This document shows, piece after piece, positions 7,818-17,305 of a stretch of DNA of 40,083 bases; position 1 is the stretch's first letter, and each line of letters begins with the position of its first letter. The stretch comes from Oscillibacter sp. GTDB taxonomy: Bacteria > Bacillota > Clostridia > Oscillospirales > Oscillospiraceae. Below the pieces are notes generated by a model. The model saw only the letters and a program-made list of their open reading frames with translations. It was not told the DNA's origin and searched no databases. Both the position numbers and the translations under genes were made by a program. The DNA lies in assembly GCA_022791135.1 (NCBI GenBank), contig JAAVYM010000077.1, positions 1 to 40,083 on the forward strand, written 5' to 3'.

Positions 7818-9413
7818 ATGAAACGGTTGAAAACATGCCTGACCCTTGCGCTATCGGCGTTGCTGGTGCTGCATGTTAGTATACTGGCCTTGGCGGCCGG
7901 GGAGAATACCGGCTTTTCAGATGTAGATGCCGGTGCGTGATATGCGGAGACCGTCGCGTACTGCCGGGAGCATGGGCTGATGAACGGAATTTCCGGCACC
8001 GCCTCCGAGCCGGAGAACAGCCTGAATCGCGCCATGCTGGTTACGGTGCTTTACCGGAGTGCCGGAAGCCCGGCGGTCTCGGGCTGGGACAATTTCAGCG
8101 ATACCGTGGAAGGAGCTTGCTACGCAGATGCGGTTCTCTGGGCCTCGCAGCAGGGCTTGACCGGCGGCTATGGTAACGGGCTTTTCGGCACAAACGACCC
8201 CGTTACCCGTGAGCAGATGACCACCATCCTCTGGCGATATGCGGGCAGCCCCACTGCGGAGGGAACGGCGTCTTTTGCCGAGGGGGACTCCGTTGCCTTC
8301 TACGCGGCTGCTGCCGTGAACTGGGCAGATGCCAACAACATTGTCCGCCCGGTTTCAGGCAATGTCTTTGCCCCAAAGGAGAACGCCACCCGCGCCCAGG
8401 CTGCCGCAGTGCTGATGAACTACGACCGCAGTACGCACGCCGGCCCCTCGGACGCATCCGGCGGCGGGGCCGGGATTTTAGTTGCCTACTTCTCCCGCTA
8501 TGGCAACACGGACTATGACAGCGAGGTAGATGCCACCACCTCCGCCAGTGTTGTTTTGGAGAACGGACGTCAGCGGGGGACCACGGAACGAATCGTCCGC
8601 ATGGTTGCGGAGCAAGTGAGCGGCGATCTGCACCTGATTGAAACGGTTGATGCCTATCCCACGGACTTCGACGATGTGAGGGATCGAAACCATCAGGAAA
8701 TCGTCAACGGGACCCGGCCAGCTCTGGATTCCTATGTGGATACGGACGGCTATGACGTGATTTTCGTAGGCTGTCCGGTCTGGGCCTCTACCGTGCCTGC
8801 TCCGGTGCTGTCCTTCCTGGAGAGCCAGAACCTGTCCGGCAAAACAGTGGTTCCTTTCTGCACCCATGACGGCTATGGCGCGGGTAGCAGCTATTCCGCT
8901 GTTCGCAGTTCCGGCCCTGGGGCCGTGGTGGAGCAGGGGCTGGCGATTGCAGCTTCTGATGCGGCTTCCTCCGAACGCACCGTCGCGGATTGGCTGAACG
9001 CTCTTCGTCTTCCCTCTGCCGGAGCAGCGGGCAATGCCCAGCCGGCCCGGGGCGAAACGGCTATCCACATTACCATCGGCGAGCGGGAATTGGACGGTGT
9101 TCTCTACGACAGCCCTATGGCCCGGCAGTTTATTGCCCAGCTCCCCCAGACGCTCTCCATGAGCAACTACGGCGGCCGGGAAGTCTACGGCGGCATCGCA
9201 CAGGCGATTACCGCAGAGGGTGAGGGCCAGCTTCACTTTGCGGATGGGGACATCACCTATTGCCCGGGTAATAACACCGCCGCCATCTTTTACAGCCAGT
9301 CCAGCCGCCCCAACCTGACCATGACCGTCTATCCCATTGGAAAAGTTACATCCGATCTCTCCATCTTCCCCGATCTGCCCAGTTGGGTAGAGATCACCTT
9401 TGCAATCGTTCGA
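7818..9413 (+). pseudogene. Surface protein: signal peptide, SLH domains, flavodoxin, cyclophilin-like domain (premature stop)
   Basis: ATG 7818 after AAGGAGG opens a Sec signal peptide (MKRLKTCLTLALSALL ... LALAA). Three SLH repeats to about residue 200 would anchor the protein to the cell wall. A flavodoxin-fold domain starts at ILVAYFSRYGNTD, with the later VIFVGCPVW and VVPFCTHDGYGAGSS motifs that surround FMN in this family. The C-terminus (TAIHITIGERELDGVLYDS ... SWVEITF) is a cyclophilin-like domain. Codon 41 is TGA (7938-7940) where the SLH motif DAGAWYAE requires Trp, so translation would stop early. The expected stop at 9411-9413 reads CGA, so the frame runs on into the next gene. 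The domain order suggests an extracytoplasmic redox protein. Confidence 0.72.
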
Positions 9414-9429
9414 GGAAGGAGTGCTTGTC

Positions 9430-10211
9430 ATGAAAACCCCCTCTTTTTTCTATGGACCCTTGTCCTATGTCTTGCTCTGACCGCTTGTGGCGTCGGCCAG
9501 GGCACGGCGGGCGGCGGCACGCCCCCTGCGCCTGCGGCATCCCAGGTTAGCAAAGCTCCTGACAATTCCCGGCCCGGGGAGACACCATATGCCGCGGTTC
9601 CCGCAGAAATTCCGAACACATCCAGGCCGGAGGGGGAACCGGCCAAGGGGAGCAGTACCCTGATTGTCTACTTTACCTACGGGGAAAACGCGGCGCTGGC
9701 AGACGGAGTGGACGCTTCTGCCTCCGCCAGCATTCAACTGCGGGAGGACGGCTCCCCCACCGGAAATACCGGCTTTGTGGCGGACATGATCGCGGAAGCC
9801 ACCGGTGGCAAGCTGTTTTCCATTTTGACGGCGGAGCAGTACCTGGACAACTATTCGGATACCATTGATGTAGGGCAGGAGGAGAAAAACGCCGGCGTCC
9901 GCCCGGAATTGGCCTCCCGTCTGGACGGCTTGGACAGCTATAACACCATATTTCTTGGTTTTCCCAACTGGTGGGGGGATATGCTGATGGCGCTCTACCG
10001 TTTTTTAGAGGAATATGATCTCAGCGCCAAGACAATTGCCCCCTTTGTCACTTCCGGCGGCAGCGGATTTTCCGGCATAATCCGGGCCATTGAGGACGCT
10101 GAGCCGGATGCCATAGTATTGGAGGGACTCTCTATCTATGACGATCATTCACCCCGGGCGGAAGGTGAGGTGGCGGACTGGTTGACCCAGCTCGGACTGG
10201 CTGGTTCATAA
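9430..10211 (+). pseudogene. Flavodoxin lipoprotein, frameshifted at its start
   Basis: A strong AGGAAGGAG site precedes ATG at 9430, but the frame from this ATG hits a stop inside the signal sequence. One more C in the C-tract at 9437-9441 would restore MKTPLFFLWTLVLCLALTAC, a perfect lipoprotein signal with lipobox LTAC. The downstream frame is intact: a Pro-rich linker, then a flavodoxin domain from TLIVYFTYGENAALADG to the end, including TIFLGFPNWWGDML and IAPFVTSGGSGFSG. As sequenced this segment is in frame with the preceding SLH-flavodoxin gene, whose stop is lost. The parental gene probably encoded a membrane-anchored extracellular FMN protein. Confidence 0.7.
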
Positions 10212-10268
10212 GAGGTCTGTTTCTGCACCTTGGGATGGATGTAAGCGGCTGTCCGCAGACTTGCTGCT

Positions 10269-10335
10269 ATGCGATTGAGGCATGGCAAGTTATTCAACTT
10301 AGGTATTTTACATTTCGTGATGTTCCGATTACAAT
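10269..10335 (+). promoter_or_regulatory. LysR-type operator and promoter, copy C
   Basis: TGC-N7-GCA at 10270-10282, then 24 bp, TTTACA (10307-10312), 17 bp, and TACAAT (10330-10335). About 65 bp are alignable with copy B, with the differences concentrated in the spacers. It lies about 165 bp before the second MATE gene. The remaining bases to 10500 form an untranslated leader in which I see no recognised riboswitch. Confidence 0.62.
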
Positions 10336-10500
10336 AGGACTAAAAAGGCCCAAACCCTTCAGCGGCAGTGGAACTGGAGAAGTTCGGTTCGATGTAGTGT
10401 TCCCGGTGTGAAGCCGGGGCGGATATATGCGGCAGGTACAGCTGCTCCCGACCTGATTTCAAACCGTTTCACTGAAAAGCAAATGCAAAATCCGAGGCGT

Positions 10501-11838
10501 ATGGATGTGTTGTTTTCGAACAGGGACTTAAAAAAATATTGATTCCCTTGGTGATCGAGCAGGTACTGGTCATGCTGGTGGGCATGGTGGACACGGTGAT
10601 GGTATCCAGTGTGGGAGAAACCGCGGTGTCCGGCATGGCCTTGGCGGACATGGTAAATTATTTGGTGATTACCATATTAACAGCCCTGACCACCGGCGGC
10701 GCAGTGGTTCTGTCCCAATATCTGGGCAGCGGCCAGCCAGACAAGGCGAGGGGTTCCGCTGGGCAGCTTATGACCGTCTCTGCCGCCTTTTCCACCGGAA
10801 TTGCGGCGCTGTGCATTCTGTTCCGGCGAGTTATACTCCGCCTGTTCTTCGTCGTGGTGGAACCGGCGGTGATGGACGCCGCATTGACGTACTTCCTGGT
10901 GACTGCGTGCTCTCTCCCATTCCTGGGCATTTACAACGCGGCGGCGCAGTTCCGCGCCATGGGCCGCACCAGCGTGACGATGGCGGTCTCCCTTTTTGAT
11001 GAACGCCATCAACATCGCGGGAGACTTCATCGGGGTATCCCTGCTCCACGCCGGGGTGCCGGGAGTTGCGGTTCCCACGCTGATTTCCAGAGCTATTGCG
11101 GCGGTGCTTCTGACCACGCTGGCGTTTCGTCCAGGCAACCAGGTGCAGCTCCGCTGGGGCGGGATCCTCGCCTGGAACCGGGCGGACATTGGGCGCATTC
11201 TGCGCATTGCCGCACCAGGCGGCGTGGAAAACGGGTTGTTTGCGCTGGGAAAGGTCCTGGTTACCAGCGTGGTATCCCAGTTCGGAACCGTACAGATCGC
11301 GGCCAACGGCGTGTCCAACAGCATCAACTAGATCGCCATTATTGTGGCGAGCGCCGTGAACTTGGCTATGATCACCGTAGTGGGCCGGTGTATGGGAGCG
11401 CGGGAGTATGAACAGGCGGAGTATTACACCAAAAAACTGATGAAAATCTCCTACATCTCCACCGCGATTCTCGGCAGTATCGTCTGTCTGTCTCTCCCCT
11501 TGATTCTGCGGTTTTGCCGCCTGGAGCCGGAGACCTTGCGGCTTGCTGCGGTACTGATTATAATGCACAATCTCCTGGCGGCGGTGCTCCATCCCACGTC
11601 CTTCAACCTCGCCAACAGCCTGCGGGCGGCGGGGGACGTGAGGTATACCGTGTATGTGGGCGCGTTCAGCATGGTTGCGTTCCGGCTGGGTTCAGCACGG
11701 TTGTTCGGCGCCGTTTTGGGATGGGGCGTAACCGGCGTGTGGATCGCCATGGGCATGGATTGGCTGGCCCGGTTTACTTGCTTTGTTCACCGTTACTACC
11801 AAAAGAGTTGGCAGAGCTGCCGTGTGATCACCTCATAA
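10501..11838 (+). pseudogene. MATE-family efflux transporter, broken copy 2
   Basis: ATG 10501 begins MDVLFSNRDLKK, a typical start for this MATE subgroup. The A7 tract at 10530-10536 is one base short of the frame that continues LIPLVIEQVLVMLVGMVDTVMVSSVGE. A T5 tract at 10993-10997 adds one base before MNAINIAGDFIGVSLL. At 11329-11331 a TAG replaces a likely Gln (SNSIN-stop-IAIIVASAVNLAMI), after which the frame is open to 11838. The first two lesions are homopolymer slips and the third is a C-to-T type substitution. Length and helix pattern are otherwise complete (about 445 residues). It is followed after 21 bp by the aldo/keto reductase and probably headed the operon from promoter C. Confidence 0.82.
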
Positions 11839-11859
11839 AAGAAAGGAGAAAGGACACCT

Positions 11860-12405
11860 ATGAAATACCGCAGGCTCCCCAGAGGGGGCGAAAACATCAG
11901 CATCCTGGGTCTTGGGACCAGCTCCATCGGCATGGCTGGAGAACAGGAAATCGAAGCCGCCATGACCATGGCGCTGGAGGCGGGAATCAACTTCTTTGAC
12001 ATGGCCTCGGCGAATGCGGCGCCGTTCCCTGCGTATGGAAGGGCCATTTCCGGGATGCGGGAAAAGCTTTACTTTCAAATCCACTTCGGTGCAAATTACC
12101 AGGGCGGAAAATACGGCTGGACCACCGAATTGGACACCATCAAGCGCTCCGCCGGCTGGCAGCTCTCCGCGCTGGGGACAGACTATATCGACTTCGGCTT
12201 TCTCCACTGCATAGACGAGGAATCCGACCTGGAAAACGTCCTGCAAGGCGGCGTTTTGGAGTACATCCAAAAACTGCAAATGTATGAAAAACTGGAGAAA
12301 AAGGCCGGCGAGTGCATCGGATGCGGGCACTGTGACAAGCGCTGCCCGTTTCATGTGGCACAGTCCGGCCGGATGGCCGAAATACACGCCTATTTTGGCT
12401 GCTAG
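11860..12405 (+). pseudogene. Aldo/keto reductase with 4Fe-4S tail, internally deleted
   Basis: This 181-residue open frame starts MKYRRLPRGGENISILGLGTS after GAAAGGAGA. Residues 1-145 are the first half of an aldo/keto reductase barrel, including INFFDMASAN with the catalytic Asp and KLYFQIHFG. The frame then jumps directly to the family's C-terminal extension, QMYEKLEKKAGECIGCGHCDKRC, with a CxxCxxC(x)3C iron-sulfur motif. About half of the barrel (some 190 residues of a normal length near 370) is missing, without a frameshift. The half-barrel cannot bind NAD(P)H normally, so I call it a pseudogene although it is an intact frame. It sits between the MATE and SLH-flavodoxin genes. Confidence 0.75.
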
Positions 12406-12465
12406 GCAATTTGGCGCAAAACGTCCTTACGGTGTTCCCAATACAAAACAAAAGGAGTATAATGT

Positions 12466-13611
12466 ATGCGAAACTTGAAAAGACTGGCCGTATGGCTGAC
12501 AATGACCGCCCTGCTTTTCTGCCTGTCCTTCACAGCCTTTGCGGCGGTAGAGGACACTGGTTTTTCCGACGTGGACGCCGGGGCGTGGTACGCCGAGGCG
12601 GTGGCCTACGTTCAGGAGCATGGTATTATGAACGGAACTACCAGCACTGCCTTCAGTCCGGACGCCACCACGACCCGCGGACAGATGGCGGCGATTCTCT
12701 ACCGCGCCGCCGGAAGTCCCGCCGGCGGCGGGGACAGCCTTGCCGGATTCTCCGATGTGGCGGATAGTGCCTACTATGCCCAAGCAGTCCGCTAGGCCAA
12801 CGCAGGTGGTATCATTACCGGCTACAGTGACGGAACGTTCCAGCCGGACAGCTCCGTCACCCGCCAGCAGATGACCACAATTCTCTGGCGCTATGCCGGA
12901 AGCCCTGCCGGGGGAACGGCCTCTACCGTCGATGCCGCCTCCGTTTCCTCCTACGCCGCTGCTGCGGTGAACTGGGCCGTTTCCAACGACATTGTGGCCC
13001 CGGTTTCCGACGGCCTCTTTGCTCCGCAGGCCGCTGCCTCCCGTGCGCAGATCGCCGCCGCAATCATGAATCTTGTCCGCGGCAGCCAGGCCGGGCCGGA
13101 GATCTCCCTCAGCGGCGGAGCCAAGGTGCTGGTGGCCTATTTCTCTGCCACCAACACCACTAAGCCCCTGGCGGAATACGTTGCGGATGGGCTGGATGCC
13201 GGCCTCTATGAGATCGTTCCGGAAACGCCCTATACCTCGGAAGATCTGAATTACAGCAATTCCTCCAGCCGCGCCACCGTGGAGATGAACACGCCCGACG
13301 CCCGCCCCGCCATTTCCGGCAGCGTGGACAACATGGAGCAGTATGACATCGTGTTTATCGGTTATCCCATCTGGTGGGGGCAGGCTCCCCGGATCATCAG
13401 CACCTTCCTTGAGAGCTACGACTTCAGCGGCAAGACCATCGTTCCCTTCTGCACCTCCGGCAGCAGCGGCATCGGTTCCAGCGCTCAGAACCTGCACGCG
13501 CTGGCAAGCGGCGCAACATGGCTGGAAGGCCAGCGCTTTAGCGGTGGAACCTCCCGCAGTGTCTTGATCCAATGGGTAAACGGCCTGGGGCTGGATATTA
13601 CCGCCAAGTAA
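12466..13611 (+). pseudogene. SLH-anchored flavodoxin with an internal TAG
   Basis: A Sec signal peptide (MRNLKRLAVWLTMTALLF ... AFAA) is followed by three SLH repeats (about residues 30-200), each with FxDV, an A-V-x-W type core and a TR-Q-MA motif, then a flavodoxin domain from KVLVAYFSATNTTKPLAEY. The domain includes DIVFIGYPIWWGQAPR and IVPFCTSGSSGIGSS, the loops expected around FMN in flavodoxin_4-type proteins. Codon 110 is TAG (12793-12795) where the SLH core needs Trp (AVRWANAGG). Otherwise 381 codons are open. An AAAGGAG site precedes the start. The intended product would be a wall-bound extracellular flavoprotein, sister to that at 7818. Confidence 0.8.
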
Positions 13612-13650
13612 ACTCGATGAAAGCGATATGAAAAATAGGAGGAGTATTTT

Positions 13651-14400
13651 ATGGCAATCGTACAGACTGCGGGCCGGGAGGCGCTGGGGGAGTTTGCCCC
13701 TGAATTTGCACACCTCAACGACGATGTGCTCTTCGGCGAGGTATGGAACCGGGAGGAAACGTTGTCCCTGCGTGACCGCTCTTTGGTGACGGTGACGGCT
13801 TTGATGGCCCAGGGGCTGACGGATTCTTCGTTTCAGCACCACCTGATGGCGGCCAAACAAAACGGCATCACGAAATCGGAGATCGCGGAGATTTTAACCC
13901 ATGCGGCCTTTTACGCGGGCTGGCCCAAAGCATGGGCCGCGTTCCGCATGGCAAAGGAAATCTGGACGGAGGATGAGACGGACGCAAAATCGGCCCATGC
14001 CAACGCAATGGCGTTTCCCATCGGCCAACCCAATGACGGGTTTGCCCAGTATTTCACCGGCCGGAGCTACCTTGCCCCGCTCTCTGTAGAGCAGGTGGGG
14101 ATTTTCAATGTGACCTTTGAGCCAGGATGCCGGAACTACTGGCACATCCACCACGCGGACAAAGGCGGCGGGCAGATTTTAATCTGCGTTGCCGGACGGG
14201 GCTGGTACCAGGAGTGGGGACAGGCGGCGCAGGTGCTTCATCCGGGGGATGTGGTTAATATTCCCGTCGGGGTCAAGCACTGGCACGGAGCGGCCGAAGA
14301 CAGCTGGTTTTCTCACCTGGCGGTGGAAGTGCCGGGTGAAAACGGCAGCAACGAATGGCTGGAGGCCGTGGAAGATGCGGCGTATAGCAGCCTGAAGTAA
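13651..14400 (+). CDS. Carboxymuconolactone decarboxylase-cupin fusion protein
   Basis: This intact 249-residue protein follows the SLH-flavodoxin gene by 39 bp with an AGGAGG site. Residues 10-105 form a CMD/AhpD-like all-helical domain (LSLRDRSLVTVTALMAQG, EILTHAAFYAGWPKA). The CxxC pair of peroxidase-type AhpD proteins is absent. Residues 125-235 form a cupin barrel with metal-binding histidines in WHIHHADKGGGQ and PVGVKHWHG. CMD-cupin fusions are common beside LysR regulators, flavodoxins and aldo/keto reductases in gut Firmicutes; the substrate is unknown. No signal peptide, hence cytoplasmic. It is the only undamaged gene in its operon, which is notable. Confidence 0.85.
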   Translation: MAIVQTAGREALGEFAPEFAHLNDDVLFGEVWNREETLSLRDRSLVTVTALMAQGLTDSSFQHHLMAAKQNGITKSEIAEILTHAAFYAGWPKAWAAFRMAKEIWTEDETDAKSAHANAMAFPIGQPNDGFAQYFTGRSYLAPLSVEQVGIFNVTFEPGCRNYWHIHHADKGGGQILICVAGRGWYQEWGQAAQVLHPGDVVNIPVGVKHWHGAAEDSWFSHLAVEVPGENGSNEWLEAVEDAAYSSLK

Positions 14401-15296
14401 TTAACCGCAGAACTGCGTTCGCTGGGCAATGGCGCTGTTCAGGCTGCCGGAGATCATCAGCACCCCCGCTAGCAGCACCAGCAGGCAGACGATGATCACA
14501 AGCGGATAGACATTTTTCGCCATGCTGTTTTCGCTGGCCCCCATTGCCGCCAGAAGAATCATGTGTTCGTTGACCTTGGCCTCCGGGAACTGTGTCTTAA
14601 TTTCTGAAAGGGTACGTTTGGCATTGGCCTTTTCGCTGAACTGGGTATAGTAGGCCGGGCTTCCTGCGTCCTGGTTGGTGGCGAGGATTTCCCGGAAGGC
14701 GTCGACGTGCAAAAATGCGCCTACCTGTTCGCCCTTCACCAGCAGAACCGAGGTTTCGCCAGTGCCGCTGTCGGTTGCGTAGCGGCTGCTGCCGCTGCGA
14801 AAGCCGGTGATCCGGAGGTCATAGCTCCCGGCAGGGGTGTCCAGCGTCACACGGTCCCCGATATCGACCCCCAACAGCGCCTTGGCGTTGGGGGTGAGGA
14901 TGACGCCGCCCGTTTCCAGGCTGGCGCTCTCGGGGAAGTAAGTCATGATCGACCTCCGGAAGGGTTCTTCCACGCCGCACAGCACCGTTTGGATGTTGTT
15001 GATTCTGTATTTTCCCGGTCCTTGCCGATATTCACCATGTCGAACCAGGAGGACACCGCCACATCGGGCCGCCGGGCAATGGCCGCCGCGCCTTCTTCCG
15101 AGATGTTTTCCAGATTGATATGCCAGTTGCCGCCGGTTTCCTTGACATTGGCGGTCCCGGATTGGATGAACAGGTCCGCCATACTGAAGATTGCCGTCAC
15201 CAGGAACACGGCGAAGATAATGCACAGCAAAGTCATGCGGTTTTGTTGCCGCCGCACCTTAGCAGAGATGGGGATCAGGCTCAGGTAGCTCTTCAT
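14401..15296 (-). pseudogene. MacB/FtsX-type ABC permease, frameshifted and C-terminally truncated
   Basis: Begins MKSYLSLIPISAKVRRQQ at 15296 with a first membrane helix (TLLCIIFAVFLVTAIF), as in Vex-type permeases linked to VncRS-like systems. A frameshift in an A4 tract (15010-15013 on the plus strand) breaks the frame after NIGKDRE. The next frame carries the extracytoplasmic domain (TVLCGVEEPFRRSIMTYFPES onward) and the second helix (VYPLVIIVCLLVLLAGVLMI). It stops at 14401 just after the conserved AQRTQF motif, so about the last 150-200 residues, with the remaining helices, are missing. As sequenced, the N-terminal part is in frame with the ATPase fragment upstream and would be its C-terminal extension. 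Confidence 0.75.
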
Positions 15297-15524
15297 TTCC
15301 GGCACCCCCCCAAGGTCCGTCAGGACTCCGTCGGACACCTGGAACACCCAGTCCGCCGTGTGGGCGATGCTGGGGTTGTGGGTAATCATGATGACCGTCT
15401 GCTCGTACTGCCGGGCGGTCTCCTTCAGCAGGGCCAGAACCTCGTTGCTGTTTTGGGAATCCAGGTTGCCGGTGGGTTCGCCGGCCAGTACCAAAGAAGG
15501 CCGGGTCATCAGCGCCCGGCCGAT
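15297..15524 (-). pseudogene. ABC transporter ATPase, C-terminal fragment
   Basis: Only the second half of a LolD/Vex2-type ATPase remains: IGRALMTRPSLVLAGEPTGNLDS, a D-loop region, and the H-loop MITHNPSIAHTAD. Walker A, the Q-loop and the LSGGQ signature are gone. Even the remaining Walker B reads LVLAGEP, with Gly in place of the conserved Asp. The fragment is fused in frame to the end of the histidine kinase (junction near 15524) and reads through without a stop into the permease. The deletion that created it joined a Gly-Ile/Gly codon pair in the kinase G2 region to the ATPase. No catalytic function is expected. Confidence 0.75.
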
Positions 15525-16330
15525 GCCCTGGGTATCTTTGGAGAAGCGGCTGCGGTAAAACCGCTTGAAGATATGGTACAAGTCTTCCGCTTGGATGCCG
15601 CTGCCCGTGTCCTCCACCGTGATCTGCGTCAGGCATGGGGACTGCTGCCACCGGACCAGGATGCGGTCCCCTTGAGCCGTGTGGTCCAGGGCGTTTTTGA
15701 CCAGGTTTCCAATGGCCTCCGTCAGCCATGCCCGGTCGCAGAGGAGAACGGACTGTTCGTCTCCCTCCAGGTTGATTTCTTTTCCCTCCTGTCCGGCCCG
15801 AAAGGAATACTGCCCCTTGATGTGTTCCAGAAGTTCCGAGAGATTTTCCGGCGATTGCTCCAGGGAAATGGCCCCCGCGTCCAGCTGCGCCATCTTCAGC
15901 AGACTCTGCACCAGCGATTCCATCCGGTCCAACTCCTGTTCCGAGAGGTTTACGAACTGCCGGACAGTGGCGGCGTCCGTTGCCTCCTGCTGGAGAATCC
16001 CGTTGGAAATGTTCGCGCGGCAATAGGCGTTTTGAGCTGATGGGAGATGTCCGAAATCTTGTCTCGCAGGAATTCCTTGGCCTGACGTTCGCTGCCGGCG
16101 TGGGCGTCCGCGATGGACACCAGGGAATTGACCTCGTGAAAGAGGTGGTACATGACTCCTTCTTCGCTGCATTCGATGCCGCCCTTCCGCCGGTCCAGGA
16201 GGTATTCGCGAATGCGGGCGGCGGCACCTTCCATTTTCCGCTCCTGCTGCCGCAGACGGCGGCAGGTTATCCCCAGGGCGGCCGCCATGCCGCACAGCAG
16301 GCAGAAAAGCAAAGCTGCCAGCAGGTTCAT
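15525..16330 (-). pseudogene. VncS-like sensor histidine kinase, frameshifted and truncated
   Basis: ATG 16330 (MNLLAALLFCLLCGMAAALG) follows a GGAAGG site; GTG 16354, overlapping the regulator stop, is an alternative. After the TM helix and linker the H-box ISHQLKTPIAA is present, but a 1-bp loss near 16017 shifts the frame exactly there. The continuing frame holds the second dimerisation helix (LDRMESLVQSLLKMAQLDAG), N-box (IGNLVKNALDHT), G1 (VEDTGSGI) and F-box (IFKRFYRSRFSKDTQG). The ATP-lid and G2 end are replaced by ABC ATPase sequence. Order and sequence resemble VncS kinases coupled to Vex-type transporters. Confidence 0.8.
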
Positions 16331-16350
16331 TCCGCGCCGCCTTCCGTACT

Positions 16351-17022
16351 TCACTTATGTCCCATGCGGCGGACGGTGATGATCCGTGCCGGTTTAGTGG
16401 GATCGTCCTCGACCTTTGCCCGCAGACGGCGGATATAGACCGCCAGCGTGTTGCCGTCCACGAAATTTCCGTTGCAGTCCCGCAGATTGCCCATGATCTG
16501 TTCCGGGGAGAGGATGATGCCGGGGTGCTCCATGAAAAACCGTAAGAGCTTGTACTCCGCCGCCGTCAGGTCCATTAGCGCGCCGTTTTTATAGGTCCTG
16601 CCCTCCAGCAGCCGGAGGGTGATTCCGTTGGAACACAGTTCCCCGGAGGCCTGCTGAAAATGCTGGCTTCTGCGGAGGATTGCATGGATTCTGGACAGGA
16701 GGACCGCTAGTTTGAAGGGCTTTGTGATATAGTCGCCGCCGCCCATGTCCAGACCCATGATGATATTGGTTTCCGTGTCCGAGGCGGTCAGGAAAAGAAT
16801 GGGGACCTGGGATGTTTGCCGGACTTTTTCGCAAAATGTGAAGCCGGAGCCGTCCGGAAGCGAGACGTCCAGAACAAGCAGATCATAGCTTCCCTCCTGC
16901 CAAAGGGCCTCGGCCTCCCGAAGCGTACGGGCAATATCCAGCGCATAGCCTGCCTTTTGAAAGGCGAAGGATAAGCCGTTGATCAGGCTTAAATCATCTT
17001 CCAGCAGGAATAGTTTGTTTAT
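16351..17022 (-). pseudogene. OmpR-family response regulator with ATA start and altered motif
   Basis: The frame is open for 223 codons and encodes a complete receiver plus winged-helix regulator. The phospho-acceptor is in LLVLDVSLPDG, followed by FLTAS and TKPF, and the C-terminal domain ends IITVRRMGHK. The expected start after AAGGGACCCC is ATA (17022-17020), not ATG, and no other good initiation codon lies nearby. The nearest usable ATGs would delete half the receiver. The usual GADDY motif reads GGGDY, and the usual VRGMGYK end is VRRMGHK, so missense changes have also accumulated. It stands directly upstream of the broken kinase, as in VncRS-Vex loci, and shares its fate. Confidence 0.65.
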
Positions 17023-17305
17023 GGGGTCCCTTCTTTCTGTTTTGCATTGAAAAGCGTGTCAGGCATAGTATAATTCCGCGTAGGCTATAATTCAAGTTTT
17101 GATCTTCCGCGCGGCGCAAAATATAGAGCGCCGCCGCACTACCCGGGCCGGCCAGGACCCTTTGGCGCAAGAGCAGCGGGACGGTGAGGAACGTCAAATG
17201 GCACGCCGCCTGGCTAATTTGGAGCGCGTCCTGTTGCTTTTTGCTTTCTGATGTGCTTATTCTGTGATACAATGCAGCCATCATAAGTTTAGTGAGGGTT
17301 CTGAC

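Noticed and set aside
10336-10500. Riboswitch in the leader of the second MATE gene
   Set aside because: The leader is long enough and GC-rich, but I could not match any known aptamer core or find a terminator/antiterminator pair.
12427-13860. Long minus-strand open frame opposite the SLH-flavodoxin gene
   Set aside because: It mirrors a well-supported plus-strand gene, has no ribosome site, and its composition is that expected from the antisense of GC-rich codons. The same holds for the long antisense frames at 8478-9431, 22744-23925 and 25117-26928.
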